Shown: positions 7,634-15,079 of the stretch, piece after piece
How the letters are laid out: each line of letters opens with the position of its first letter
Numbering within the stretch: position 1 is the stretch's first letter
Assembly: GCA_964394795.1 (NCBI GenBank)
Contig: CAYMYX010000025.1
Span: 1-23,798 of the forward strand
DNA: 23,798 nucleotides
Source: CAYFUF01 sp964394795
GTDB taxonomy: Bacteria > Bacillota > Clostridia > Tissierellales > Peptoniphilaceae
Reading direction: 5' to 3'
Program-made: the position numbers and the translations under genes
Notes under the pieces: model-generated
Told to the model about the DNA's origin: nothing
The model's database searches: none
Seen by the model: the letters and a program-made list of their open reading frames with translations, nothing else

Positions 7634-8503
7634 TTACTTAAACGTAATTCCTCGAATAACAACATCGAAGAAGGATAGTGCTTGATCAAAGCTAACCGCA
7701 CCGTCAGTAAAGACAATGGTAAACCCTGCGTAGCTGTTATCGCCATCTGAAGCTAACGCAAACAAACCATAATCTCTCGTATTAATCTCGTTACCGCGAA
7801 CATATTTAAAATCAATTCCGTTTACGGTAGTCGTTTCAACGGCGCCATAGTCCGTAAGGTAACTTGGGGTCATACTTTCCATCAGATAATCCACAGTTAC
7901 ACGGTCCTTGGTCGCATCAGAATACTCGATAGAAATATAGTTGATTATAAAGTAATCCTGGCCGGCAACCGTTGGATCGCCATACACATCATAGTAATCC
8001 ACCAAGAAGGTGATGTCATTTTCAACGCCATCAGCAATGTAACCTTGAAGGATTTCATCGTTAACGCTCTGGGATTCAGCCGCTAAGTGATTCCAACCTG
8101 AAGAAACTTGAAAGTTGTAATTCGGGAACTCTTTTGTCGTATTTAAGTTCACGTCCAGTTGTCCCGTATCTCCATTTCCCACAGGCGCCTCTTCACTTCC
8201 TGTAGTGGTCGTTGTAGAAGAAGACTCCGAACTTACCTCAGACGAACTAATTTCCGATGAGCTGATCTCTTCGGATGATATTTCGGAAGATATTTCAGAC
8301 GATTCTTCAGATGAAATCTCAATAGAGGATTCCTCAACCGACTCTTCAATAGACACCTCTTCGCTTGATGAAACCGACTCTTCGATACTTGCTACCGAAC
8401 TTTCACTCGAACCGTTAAAAAATTCGCCAGTATCGTCTCCACAAGCAGCAGCGAATAGGAATAGGGACGAAACGCCCAAAACTAATGCTCTCTTTATTTT
8501 CAT
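7634..8503 (-). CDS. Ser/Glu-rich cell-surface lipoprotein, copy A
   Basis: A 289-residue lipoprotein. The signal peptide (MKIKRALVLGVSSLFLFAAAC) ends in a lipobox-like AAAC with Cys21 as the lipidation site. Residues about 30-100 are a low-complexity linker of Ser, Glu and Ile, built of SSEESS/EISSE-like units. The remaining 170 residues form a compact domain beginning KEFPNYNFQVSSGWNHL and ending FFDVVIRGITFK, which looks to me like a PsbP/Mog1-type sandwich, though the family is not recognised with certainty. AGGAGG lies six bases before the ATG. It converges on the kinase gene and is divergent from the acetyltransferase. The paralogue at 18058-18849 keeps the domain but has a much shorter linker. 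Being placed beside a kinase in both copies, it could be a co-sensor or a target of the system (inference). Confidence 0.85.
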   Translation of the reverse strand: MKIKRALVLGVSSLFLFAAACGDDTGEFFNGSSESSVASIEESVSSSEEVSIEESVEESSIEISSEESSEISSEISSEEISSSEISSSEVSSESSSTTTTTGSEEAPVGNGDTGQLDVNLNTTKEFPNYNFQVSSGWNHLAAESQSVNDEILQGYIADGVENDITFLVDYYDVYGDPTVAGQDYFIINYISIEYSDATKDRVTVDYLMESMTPSYLTDYGAVETTTVNGIDFKYVRGNEINTRDYGLFALASDGDNSYAGFTIVFTDGAVSFDQALSFFDVVIRGITFK

Positions 8504-8653
8504 TACATCCTCCTATGAATCCATATTTTGTGCCTACAATAATTGGACAAATGAGAAAGCAAATCTCCACACCTTGTCAGTGCCAGGCCATCTATTACCT
8601 TTACAAGTACAAAAGTTCATTATAAACAACTTGCACTATAAGTACCCCCAAAA

Positions 8654-8683
8654 TTGTATCCCCCTAAGATTATTTACTAAGAT
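8654..8683 (+). promoter_or_regulatory. Promoter of the acetyltransferase gene, copy A
   Basis: TTGTAT and TAAGAT lie 18 bases apart and just follow TACCCCCAAAATTG. The same block, spacing and -10 occur at 19007-19036 in copy B. Here the promoter now drives only a truncated gene. Confidence 0.6.
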
Positions 8684-8711
8684 TAATTGAAGAAACTTAC
8701 AGGAGGAAACG

Positions 8712-8852
8712 ATGAGAACTGAAAAAGAAAAAATGATTAACGGCGAACTCTACAATGCGAGCGACCCAACCCTAGTTGAAGATAGAAATCACGCCCAAGG
8801 AATCTGTAGGTCCTACAATCAAAGCGCCGTCAACGAATTAGACGATCGATGA
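8712..8852 (+). pseudogene. Truncated maltose-acetyltransferase-like gene, copy A (5' 46 codons)
   Basis: Starts with GGAGGAAACG and an ATG and encodes MRTEKEKMINGELYNASDPT and onward, matching the first 46 residues of the full protein at 19063 up to NELDDR. Homology then stops: the bases after GATCG belong to a permease gene in another frame, and a TGA at 8850-8852 ends the product. The whole left-handed beta-helix with the catalytic His is missing, so no enzyme can result. The intact promoter and ribosome binding site show that this was a functional gene cut by a rearrangement (or a false assembly join). Confidence 0.9.
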
Positions 8853-9756
8853 AGAGAAACTGCTTGAATTAGATATTGATATGGCGAATTCGATCAACAT
8901 GGCAACAACTTCGGTATTTTTAAATGATACAACTGATAGCGATGAATTGATTGACTTAGTCTTTTTAGGTGTTACTCCAGAAAATGATAGTCTAACTCCC
9001 CCTATCCTTGAAGGACGAGGGGTAGAGCAGGACGATGAAATAATCGTATCGCATAACTTGAAAGATGAAATTGACATCAAGCTAGGAGATACAGTAAAGA
9101 TGGCGACGACAAATCGTGCGTTTGAGGTAGTTGGATTTACGGAAGATTCCAATTACAACACGATACCGGTGGCTTATGTTAACCGGGATATGGCCTCACA
9201 AGCTATGATGATATTTTCAGCTGATGAGGACGATCCGGATGCCCTAACAGGACCAACACCCAATATGCCTATCCGTGTCTCAGGTGTAGTTGTTACGAGT
9301 GATATTGATAGGGATAGCTTAGCAGAAAACGGACTCGAGTATATCGATATGGGGGAATTCATCAGGAGCATACCCGGGTACCTAGAGCAACTATTAACCT
9401 TTGGACTAATGATTATTGCGCTAGCAATTATTTCTTCCATCATTATCGGAATCTTTATGTATATATTAACCATGCAAAAGAAGGCAATATTTGGTGTGCT
9501 GAAGATTCAAGGGTACCGCAATGCTGTTGTAGTGAAGTCGGTTATCTATCAAACTTTGATCTTGACGATTGTAGGCTTTGCCATCGGCTTGGCTGCCACT
9601 TTGGCTTCCGTTCATTTCTTGGAGAAGAGCGTGCCCCTAGCAGTATCAGGTGAAATCTATGCGATTGTCACGGCTTTTTCAATCCTTTGTTCTTTGATTG
9701 GCGCCTTGTTCTCTGTTCGATCAATTTTGAAGATTGATCCCCTCGATGCGATTTAG
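8848..9756 (+). pseudogene. 5'-truncated FtsX/MacB-type (HrtB-like) ABC permease
   Basis: The frame enters at the junction as DEEKLLELDIDMANSINM and runs about 300 residues to the stop at 9754-9756. It holds the rest of an extracytoplasmic MacB_PCD-like domain, then an FtsX domain with three membrane spans (FGLMIIALAIISSIIIGIF, LILTIVGFAIGLAATLA, AIVTAFSILCSLIGALF) and the coupling segment KKAIFGVLKIQGYRNAVVVKSVIYQ, typical of HrtB-like permeases. The N-terminal cytoplasmic start, the first membrane span and the beginning of the external domain are gone. The first in-frame ATG (8881) has no ribosome binding site. The four-span exporter subunit cannot be made whole. It overlaps the ribosome binding site of the intact ATPase downstream. 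The HrtB assignment is by recall of the family and is tentative. Confidence 0.8.
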
Positions 9757-9765
9757 GAGAGTAAT

Positions 9766-10455
9766 ATGATTGAATTGAAAAATGTTTGTAAAGAGTTTAC
9801 TGATGGTGGTGAAACTTTTATCGCTTTGGAAGAGACCAATTTACAGATCAATGAAAATGAGTTTACCGCAGTTATCGGGCCCAGTGGGTCTGGGAAGTCT
9901 ACATTTTTGACCATAGTAGGCGCCCTACAACAACCAACGGAGGGAACTTTATCTATCAATGATGAAGATGTCTATAAGATGTCAGAAAATAAAAGGTCCG
10001 ACTTACGCTTTAAAGATATCGGTTTTGTTCTCCAAGGTTCAAATCTTATCCCCTTTCTCACCATTCGTGAGCAGTACCGTTTGAAGCTGCAAAAAGAGAA
10101 GAAGGATGAAGCCAAGCAGAGGATTGATGAGGTCCTTGAACTCCTTTCTATAAAACATATTGGTGATAAATATCCCGAGGATGTCTCTGGAGGGGAAAGG
10201 GCTAGAGCGGCTATTGGGTTAGCCATCCTGCTGAAGCCTCGACTTCTGTTAGCAGATGAGCCGACAGCCAGTCTGGATACCGAAAAAGCTGTACAAATTG
10301 TCGAAGTCCTTCAATCCATATCCAGGGAACAAGATACTTCTGTTGTAATGGTTACCCATGATGAACGAATGTTAGAGTACTGCGATCGAGTCATCCAGAT
10401 TCTAGATGGTGATGTCAGCGAGGTCACAGAAGAAAAGTTGAAAAATAAGAAATAG
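9766..10455 (+). CDS. ABC transporter ATP-binding protein, HrtA/MacB type
   Basis: A 229-residue ATPase of the MacB/LolD/HrtA group. Walker A is GPSGSGKST (38-46), the Q-loop region is SDLRFKDIGFVLQGSNLIPFL (close to HrtA as I recall it), Walker B is RLLLADEPTASLD and the switch His is in MVTHD. The signature is VSGGERARAAIG, where most relatives have SGGEQQRVAIA; the GERAR form is unusual. The ribosome binding site overlaps the permease stop (TAGGAGAG), so the two were translationally coupled. HrtBA pumps exclude haem or haem-like toxins in Gram-positive bacteria; with the permease truncated, this ATPase is probably an orphan. No promoter of its own is visible. Confidence 0.85.
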   Translation: MIELKNVCKEFTDGGETFIALEETNLQINENEFTAVIGPSGSGKSTFLTIVGALQQPTEGTLSINDEDVYKMSENKRSDLRFKDIGFVLQGSNLIPFLTIREQYRLKLQKEKKDEAKQRIDEVLELLSIKHIGDKYPEDVSGGERARAAIGLAILLKPRLLLADEPTASLDTEKAVQIVEVLQSISREQDTSVVMVTHDERMLEYCDRVIQILDGDVSEVTEEKLKNKK

Positions 10456-10486
10456 AAAAAATCGATACGAACATAAGAGAAAATTA

Positions 10487-10532
10487 AAAGAACCACTAGT
10501 TAATCCGAAGAATAACTAGTGGTTCTTTCTTT
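10487..10532. terminator. Bidirectional terminator between the HrtA-like ATPase and alcohol dehydrogenase
   Basis: A perfect 16-base stem: AAAGAACCACTAGTTA (10487-10502) and TAACTAGTGGTTCTTT (10513-10528), loop of ten bases, T-rich on both strands. It serves two convergent genes. Confidence 0.85.
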
Positions 10533-10533
10533 A

Positions 10534-11682
10534 TTAGAATTCTACTTTCTTACCGTAGTAGGCTGCTTCATAAACTTTCTGAATATCTTCAGGCGATGTC
10601 TCGCGAGGGTTCGTTAGCGTACAAGCGTCCTCAAAGGCATTTTTGCTCATACGAGTAAGGGCTTCGGTGAAGTCTTCCTCATCAATTGGAGTGTTTTCAG
10701 ACTCCCTAAGGCTCTTAGCAATACCCACTTGAGCATTGAGTTCTCGAACAAGATCAGCAATATTATCGATGCCAAGTTCACCTTCTAGTTTAGTGTATTT
10801 GTCGGTATATTTACGGTTGTAATCAATGACAAAAGGCATAAGGATAGCATTACTTTCTCCATGGACAAGTCCAAATTCTCCACCAATCTTATGGGCCATA
10901 GAGTGGATTATGCCTAAGGAGGCATTGGAAAAAGACATACCGGCTAGCGTTGATGCATCGTGCATTTTCTGTCTTGCTACGGCATCTTCTCCATCTTTAT
11001 AAGCCCTGGGTAGGTAATCTCTGACGAGTTCAATTGCCTTCAATGCTAGGGGATCGGTGTAGTCATCAGCAGCTGTTGATACATAAGCTTCAATCGCATG
11101 GGTGAGGACATCAATCCCAGTATCAGCTGTGACAAACGGAGGCATAGTTGTTGGTAGAGCAGGATCGATTATGGCGATATCTGGTACGATTTCGGGGGAA
11201 ACAAGAGGGTACTTGATAGCAGCCTCGTTGTCCGTAATTACACTAAAAGCGGTAATTTCAGATGCAGTGCCTGATGTGGAAGGGATGCAAGCGAGACGAG
11301 CCTTTGTTCTTAGTTTTGGGAATTCAAAATTAACGAGTTTTTGAAAGTCATAGTCTGGATACTCGTAGAAGACCCACATTACCTTTGCAGCATCGAGTGC
11401 AGAACCACCACCCAAGGCTATTATCCAATCGGGTTCGAAGGCAGCCATCTCTTTACCGCCTCGTACACAAGTCTCTATAGATGGGTTTGGTTCCACACCA
11501 TCAACAACGGATACCTCAAAACCAGCTTTTGCTAAGTGCTCCTTGGCCTTATCTAAGAAACCGAATTTTTTCATCGAACTGCCACCTGTGACAATTGTTG
11601 CTCGCTTGCCCTCAAAGTTCTCCAATTCGGCAAGGGCATTTTCTCCGTGGAAGATTTGTTTTGGTACACTAAAAGTTGTCAT
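10534..11682 (-). CDS. Iron-containing (group III) alcohol dehydrogenase
   Basis: A 382-residue NAD(P)-dependent dehydrogenase reducing aldehydes to alcohols. The dinucleotide-binding GGGSALDAAK (91-100) and the metal ligands D191, H195 (GIDVLTHAIEAY), H260 and H274 (IIHSMAHKIGGEFGLVHG) have the spacing of the FucO/butanol-dehydrogenase family; the usual PHG before the last His is VHG here. The length is normal. AAGGAGA lies eight bases before the ATG. It diverges from the full-length decarboxylase with 227 bases between the starts, so the decarboxylase's aldehyde is the natural substrate: an ethanol or Ehrlich-type fusel-alcohol route (inference). Copy A has no such partner; an amidase gene is in its place. 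Confidence 0.93.
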   Translation of the reverse strand: MTTFSVPKQIFHGENALAELENFEGKRATIVTGGSSMKKFGFLDKAKEHLAKAGFEVSVVDGVEPNPSIETCVRGGKEMAAFEPDWIIALGGGSALDAAKVMWVFYEYPDYDFQKLVNFEFPKLRTKARLACIPSTSGTASEITAFSVITDNEAAIKYPLVSPEIVPDIAIIDPALPTTMPPFVTADTGIDVLTHAIEAYVSTAADDYTDPLALKAIELVRDYLPRAYKDGEDAVARQKMHDASTLAGMSFSNASLGIIHSMAHKIGGEFGLVHGESNAILMPFVIDYNRKYTDKYTKLEGELGIDNIADLVRELNAQVGIAKSLRESENTPIDEEDFTEALTRMSKNAFEDACTLTNPRETSPEDIQKVYEAAYYGKKVEF

Positions 11683-11725
11683 TCTATTCTCCTTATTTGT
11701 TTATTTTTTTGTCTTACCGGTTAGC

Positions 11726-11734
11726 ATTATAGCA
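11726..11734 (-). promoter_or_regulatory. Extended -10 promoter of the alcohol dehydrogenase gene
   Basis: The minus strand reads TGCTATAAT, a perfect extended -10, 44 bases before the ATG. No good -35 is needed or seen. Confidence 0.6.
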
Positions 11735-11774
11735 CAAGTAGTTAAATAATAAACATATACAAATGGAGTAGTCC

Positions 11775-11794
11775 TAATATTTAATAAAATATTA
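11775..11794. promoter_or_regulatory. AT-rich palindrome in the adh/decarboxylase divergent region
   Basis: TAATATTT and AAATATTA flank AATA. It is placed between the two divergent starts and could be a shared operator, but palindromes arise easily in such AT-rich sequence. Confidence 0.3.
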
Positions 11795-11909
11795 ATTTTT
11801 CATAAGCTATCAGCATATCTTTTTATTGCGCTACCTTTCCTATTCTCCTTTTCGGGTATGTAAAAGAGGACACGAATACAACGAGTATCATTTATATAAA
11901 GGAGGAAGA

Positions 11910-13613
11910 ATGAAGATTACTATTGGAGATTATCTCCTGAAACGATTAAAAGAAGTCGGAATAACGAAAATCATTGGCGTTCCTGGGGATTTCAATTTGC
12001 AGTTCTTAGAGCAGATAAAAAAAGCGGATGGAATTGATTTTGTAGGTGCTTCGAATGAACTTAATGCAGCTTATGCGGCAGATGGTTACGCCAGAGTAAA
12101 TGGTATTTCAGCTCTATGCATTACCTATGGTGTAGGAGACTTGGGCGCTATCGCTGGCATTGCAGGTTCCTATGCTGAGCATGTCCCTGTGATAGCTATC
12201 TCTGGGGCACCACCCTTACACATTATCCGCAATAACTATCCTGTCCACCATAGTTTGGCAGATGGTAATTTTATGAACATCCCAAATGTCTACGATGAGT
12301 TTACTATGGTACAAACCCAGATTAATCACCAAAATGCTGCTGCTCAGATTGATCGAGCGATAGCTGCAGCGGTCATGTGGGGAAAACCAGTAAATATTCA
12401 AATGCCTTCCAATCTCTCCTACTTTGAGATTGAGGTAGAGGACAGGCCCCTTTCTGCAAAGAAGGTATACAGTGATCCTGATAATTTGAAAAAGGCAGTC
12501 ACGGCAATAGTGAATTTATTCAATGGAGCCAAAAAGCCAGCTGTCCTCATCGATATGGACGTTGATCGGTTAGGTGTAAGCGAGAAAATACTGAACTTTA
12601 TCAATAAGTCCCAGACACCTTTCGCCCAAATGAGCACGGGTAAGGGGATTCTCTATGAGGGGCACACTTTGTTCCGAGGAACCTATAATGGTGGCTTTTC
12701 TAAACCAGATGTTATCGAGTTTGTTGAGGGAGCGGACTTCCTGCTTACTGTGTCGCCAAGATTCATTGAATGGAACTCTGGTGCCTTCAGTCATGACTTG
12801 GCTAACGAAGCGCTAGTGAATATGCATAAAGACTATGTCGATGTTGCTGGACAAGTCTTCGAAGCGGTAGATATCCACGATGTAATGGATCAACTTTTAG
12901 AAGAATTAGTGGATAATCAACCGGATATAGCCTTTGAGGAAGTGGCGGATGAACCAAGTTTTACTGTCGAGGAAGGGGAGCTTCTCAATCATAATGACTT
13001 TTGGCAACAGATAGGAACCTTCTTAAAAGAGGATGATATCATCTACGCCGAGACTGGGTCATCCAGTCACGGGTTGGGCAGTTTAACATTACCTCGGGGA
13101 AGTAAATATATTGCTTCTTCCATTTGGGGGGCAATTGGTTTTACCCTTCCTGCCATCTTCGGCAGTATGTTGGCTGCTCCAGAAAAAAGGCACTTACTCT
13201 TCATTGGCGACGGATCTTTTCAAGTGACCGCCCAAGAGCTTTCCCGAATTCTCTACGAAGAATTAAACCCTATTATCTTTCTGATCAATAATGATGGTTA
13301 CACGATAGAACGCCTTATCATGGGCATGGAAGCTTCTTACAATGATATACCGGAATGGAAATATGCAGATATACCTGAACTCTTCGTGAAGGATAATAAG
13401 ATGAAGACGTTTAGAGTGACCAAGCAGGACGAGCTTGCTCAAGCCTTAGCAGAGGCGGAGAAAGCGAGTCACGGGGCACTCATTGAAGTTCTTTTAGATA
13501 AAGAGGATGCGCCAGAGTCTCTGATCAAGCATGGCCCCAAATTGGCTAGTTTCAACTATGGTTGGCGAGGCATGAAAGAAATGGGTGAAGAAGATCGCTA
13601 CCACGATTTATAA
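11910..13613 (+). CDS. 2-oxoacid (pyruvate/indolepyruvate-type) decarboxylase, copy B, full length
   Basis: A 567-residue TPP enzyme converting a 2-oxoacid to an aldehyde. The N-terminal domain has D27 (GVPGDFN), catalytic E50 (NELNAAY) and the H113-H114 pair (VHHSLADG); the C-terminal domain has GDGS (433-436) and NNDGYTIE, the Mg-TPP motif. Overall closest in look to Lactococcus KdcA and IpdC-type enzymes. The true start is the ATG at 11910 with AAAGGAGGA upstream; the longer frame from 11826 reads through the leader. It is divergent from the iron alcohol dehydrogenase, which would consume its aldehyde. Compared with copy A, the C-terminal half is strongly conserved but codon choice is more A/T-rich. 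It is followed by a decayed copy of the small peptide gene and a terminator. Confidence 0.95.
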   Translation: MKITIGDYLLKRLKEVGITKIIGVPGDFNLQFLEQIKKADGIDFVGASNELNAAYAADGYARVNGISALCITYGVGDLGAIAGIAGSYAEHVPVIAISGAPPLHIIRNNYPVHHSLADGNFMNIPNVYDEFTMVQTQINHQNAAAQIDRAIAAAVMWGKPVNIQMPSNLSYFEIEVEDRPLSAKKVYSDPDNLKKAVTAIVNLFNGAKKPAVLIDMDVDRLGVSEKILNFINKSQTPFAQMSTGKGILYEGHTLFRGTYNGGFSKPDVIEFVEGADFLLTVSPRFIEWNSGAFSHDLANEALVNMHKDYVDVAGQVFEAVDIHDVMDQLLEELVDNQPDIAFEEVADEPSFTVEEGELLNHNDFWQQIGTFLKEDDIIYAETGSSSHGLGSLTLPRGSKYIASSIWGAIGFTLPAIFGSMLAAPEKRHLLFIGDGSFQVTAQELSRILYEELNPIIFLINNDGYTIERLIMGMEASYNDIPEWKYADIPELFVKDNKMKTFRVTKQDELAQALAEAEKASHGALIEVLLDKEDAPESLIKHGPKLASFNYGWRGMKEMGEEDRYHDL

Positions 13614-13649
13614 AGTATTGCCCACTCCCATCCTGATTATCGTTGTGTT

Positions 13650-13697
13650 GCGCTGGTTGCTATCGCAGCAGTATCCGGACGCAATCGAAATCGATAA
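13650..13697 (+). pseudogene. Relic of the small hydrophobic peptide gene, copy B
   Basis: The frame reads ALVAIAAVSGRNRNR then TAA, matching the end of the 34-residue peptide at 2435-2539 (VAPVAIVAVSGRNRDR). The start codon, Lys cluster and first half of the hydrophobic stretch are missing; the distance from the decarboxylase stop has shrunk accordingly. An in-frame stop lies upstream with no ATG between. Confidence 0.7.
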
Positions 13698-13717
13698 TGA
13701 CTTGAAGTCATCATTAG

Positions 13718-13747
13718 CTCCGTTAGTTTAACTATCGGAGTTTTTTT
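13718..13747 (+). terminator. Rho-independent terminator after decarboxylase, copy B
   Basis: CTCCG pairs with CGGAG, extended by TAGTT/AACTA with one mismatch, and is followed by seven T. It is the counterpart of the terminator at 2557. Confidence 0.75.
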
Positions 13748-13820
13748 GTGTCATTGAAACATTCAAGAGGAATTGATTTTAGTGCGACAGATACTCTAAA
13801 GATCCATAATATTCATTTAT

Positions 13821-14018
13821 CCATGTACGAAGGGGGCCATGTTTACATGTATAAATTGAATTTCTAAATTATCCAGGTAGCAAAAGGCCTAATCCTAGAC
13901 CCTCAGTACATGGATATTCCAAGAATAGCCATTATTAGGGTAATTCTGCTCGAAAATATACTGGAAGAAATAATAAAGTTAGAATTTTACATGTAAAAGC
14001 CCCTTCAAGAGTACATGG
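13821..14018. mobile_element. Possible small inverted-repeat (MITE-like) element in a 520-base gene-free stretch
   Basis: The stretch 13614-14133 has no convincing gene apart from the relic and terminator noted. Inside it, CCATGTAC...GAAGGGG...TTTACATGTA (13821-13851) recurs in inverted orientation at 13987-14018 (TTACATGTAAA...CCCCTTC...GTACATGG). The arms match at about 25 of 31 positions with small gaps and enclose about 135 bases without an open frame. A further GTACATGG lies at 13906-13913. No target-site duplication is visible, and part of the match comes from the self-palindromic TACATGTA. It could equally be a cluster of TACATG-type binding sites. Confidence 0.35.
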
Positions 14019-14133
14019 AAAAAATAGATTAGGACGATGACCCAGGTAAAACAAAGGATGAAATCTATTGGTACGTGATGAAGACTATAATATGGATGAG
14101 AGCAGTGCCTTGCAAAGGAGGTAAAGGGATAAA

Positions 14134-14946
14134 ATGGATCCATCCTATTGTTGTTTAGAAAACATGTTGAATCAGTATCTGCACATCCAGAAGAAACTGA
14201 GCCAGAAGAAAATACCGATGAAATACCAGCGTTTAGATGTGAATAAATGCAAGAATAATGTACAGTTCTTTCACCTTGTCGAAAATCCTGAAACTGGAAA
14301 AATGGAAAGAAAACATATCAAGAAAGAGAATAGGAATAGAGCTAAAGAATTAGCAGAAAACCAGTATTTACATAAAATGAATAAGTTAATCAACAAAAGA
14401 ATCAAGCAACTATCAGCCTTGTTGAGGGAATATCAACCGGATGAAATCGATAGGATTTATGATCAATTCCACGAGGCAAAGAAGGATTTAATCACCCCAG
14501 TTACCCCAACAAAGACGCAACTTCTTTCAGCTTGGAAGGAAAGAGAGTTTAGTCGTAAGGAGTTTGCGACTGACAGTTTACGCATCTTTACCAATAGGGG
14601 GGAAAGAGTAAGGTCCAAGACAGAAAAAATTCTAGCCGACTTATTTGCTGACTTAGGTATCGAATATAAATATGAATGCCCCTTGCAACTCGATAACGTG
14701 ACGATATATCCGGATTTTACTTTTTTAGACACCACAACGAATCAGGAAATTTATTGGGAACACAACGGGATGATGGATAATCCTGATTATGCCGTTAGAG
14801 CTTATCAAAGAATCATATTCTATGAACAAAATGGTATATATCGTGGCGATAGACTCATTGTTACCTATGAATCTTCAAGGAATAACCTGAATTATCAGTG
14901 GGTAAGGAACTTGATTGAACGGTCCAAGATTCCATTGAACTTATAG
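14134..14946 (+). CDS. Putative PD-(D/E)XK nuclease-like protein
   Basis: A 270-residue soluble protein. The N-terminal half is Lys/Glu-rich and probably helical or coiled (LHIQKKLSQKKIPMKYQRL, KENRNRAKELAENQYLHKM). The C-terminal half reads RVRSKTEKILADLFADLGIE, then YECPLQLDNVTIYPDFTFLD, then EIYWEHNGMMDNPDY and DRLIVTYES: the helix-strand-D-strand-ExH pattern of PD-(D/E)XK/Vsr-like nuclease domains, with the Asp of YPDF and the Glu of YWEH as likely metal ligands. GGAGG lies twelve bases before the ATG. It stands alone where copy A carries the ABC exporter, next to a possible small mobile element, so it may be an accessory insertion. Its target, DNA or otherwise, is unknown; no methylase or helicase partner is nearby. 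Confidence 0.7.
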   Translation: MDPSYCCLENMLNQYLHIQKKLSQKKIPMKYQRLDVNKCKNNVQFFHLVENPETGKMERKHIKKENRNRAKELAENQYLHKMNKLINKRIKQLSALLREYQPDEIDRIYDQFHEAKKDLITPVTPTKTQLLSAWKEREFSRKEFATDSLRIFTNRGERVRSKTEKILADLFADLGIEYKYECPLQLDNVTIYPDFTFLDTTTNQEIYWEHNGMMDNPDYAVRAYQRIIFYEQNGIYRGDRLIVTYESSRNNLNYQWVRNLIERSKIPLNL

Positions 14947-14981
14947 TAGAAAATAATTACCCACCAGAGATTAACGGCATA

Positions 14982-15040
14982 AGTTCACAGAAAAGACACA
15001 TCCACTCCCTTTGAATGTCATAGACCTTGCCTATACTAAT
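14982..15040 (+). promoter_or_regulatory. Conserved promoter/operator block of the DUF2202 gene, copy B
   Basis: AGTTCACAGAAAAGACAC is identical to the block at 5098 in copy A. It is followed by TTTGAA and TATACT about 16 bases apart, a plausible -35/-10. The region between the two parts is less conserved, so the 18-base block is a candidate regulator site. Confidence 0.55.
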
Positions 15041-15079
15041 TTTGACAATATGATGTAAGGAAGAAATTAGGAGGAAAAG

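Larger units (their letters stand above)
1170..8852 (+). repeat. Segmental duplication, copy A
   Basis: Decarboxylase, small peptide, terminator, [ABC exporter], 18-base block, DUF2202 end, inverted repeat, regulator, kinase, convergent lipoprotein, acetyltransferase start: same order and orientation as copy B. It is interrupted by a gap and truncated at the right end. Confidence 0.9.

Noticed and set aside
8205..8690. Long acidic Ser/Asp-rich frame on the plus strand across the lipoprotein gene
   Set aside because: It is the antisense shadow of the TCN/GAN repeat. A similar shadow appears in copy B, but start and length are not kept and no binding site is present.
11826..11909. N-terminal extension of the copy B decarboxylase
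   Set aside because: The upstream codons have no family match; AAAGGAGGA directly precedes the ATG at 11910.
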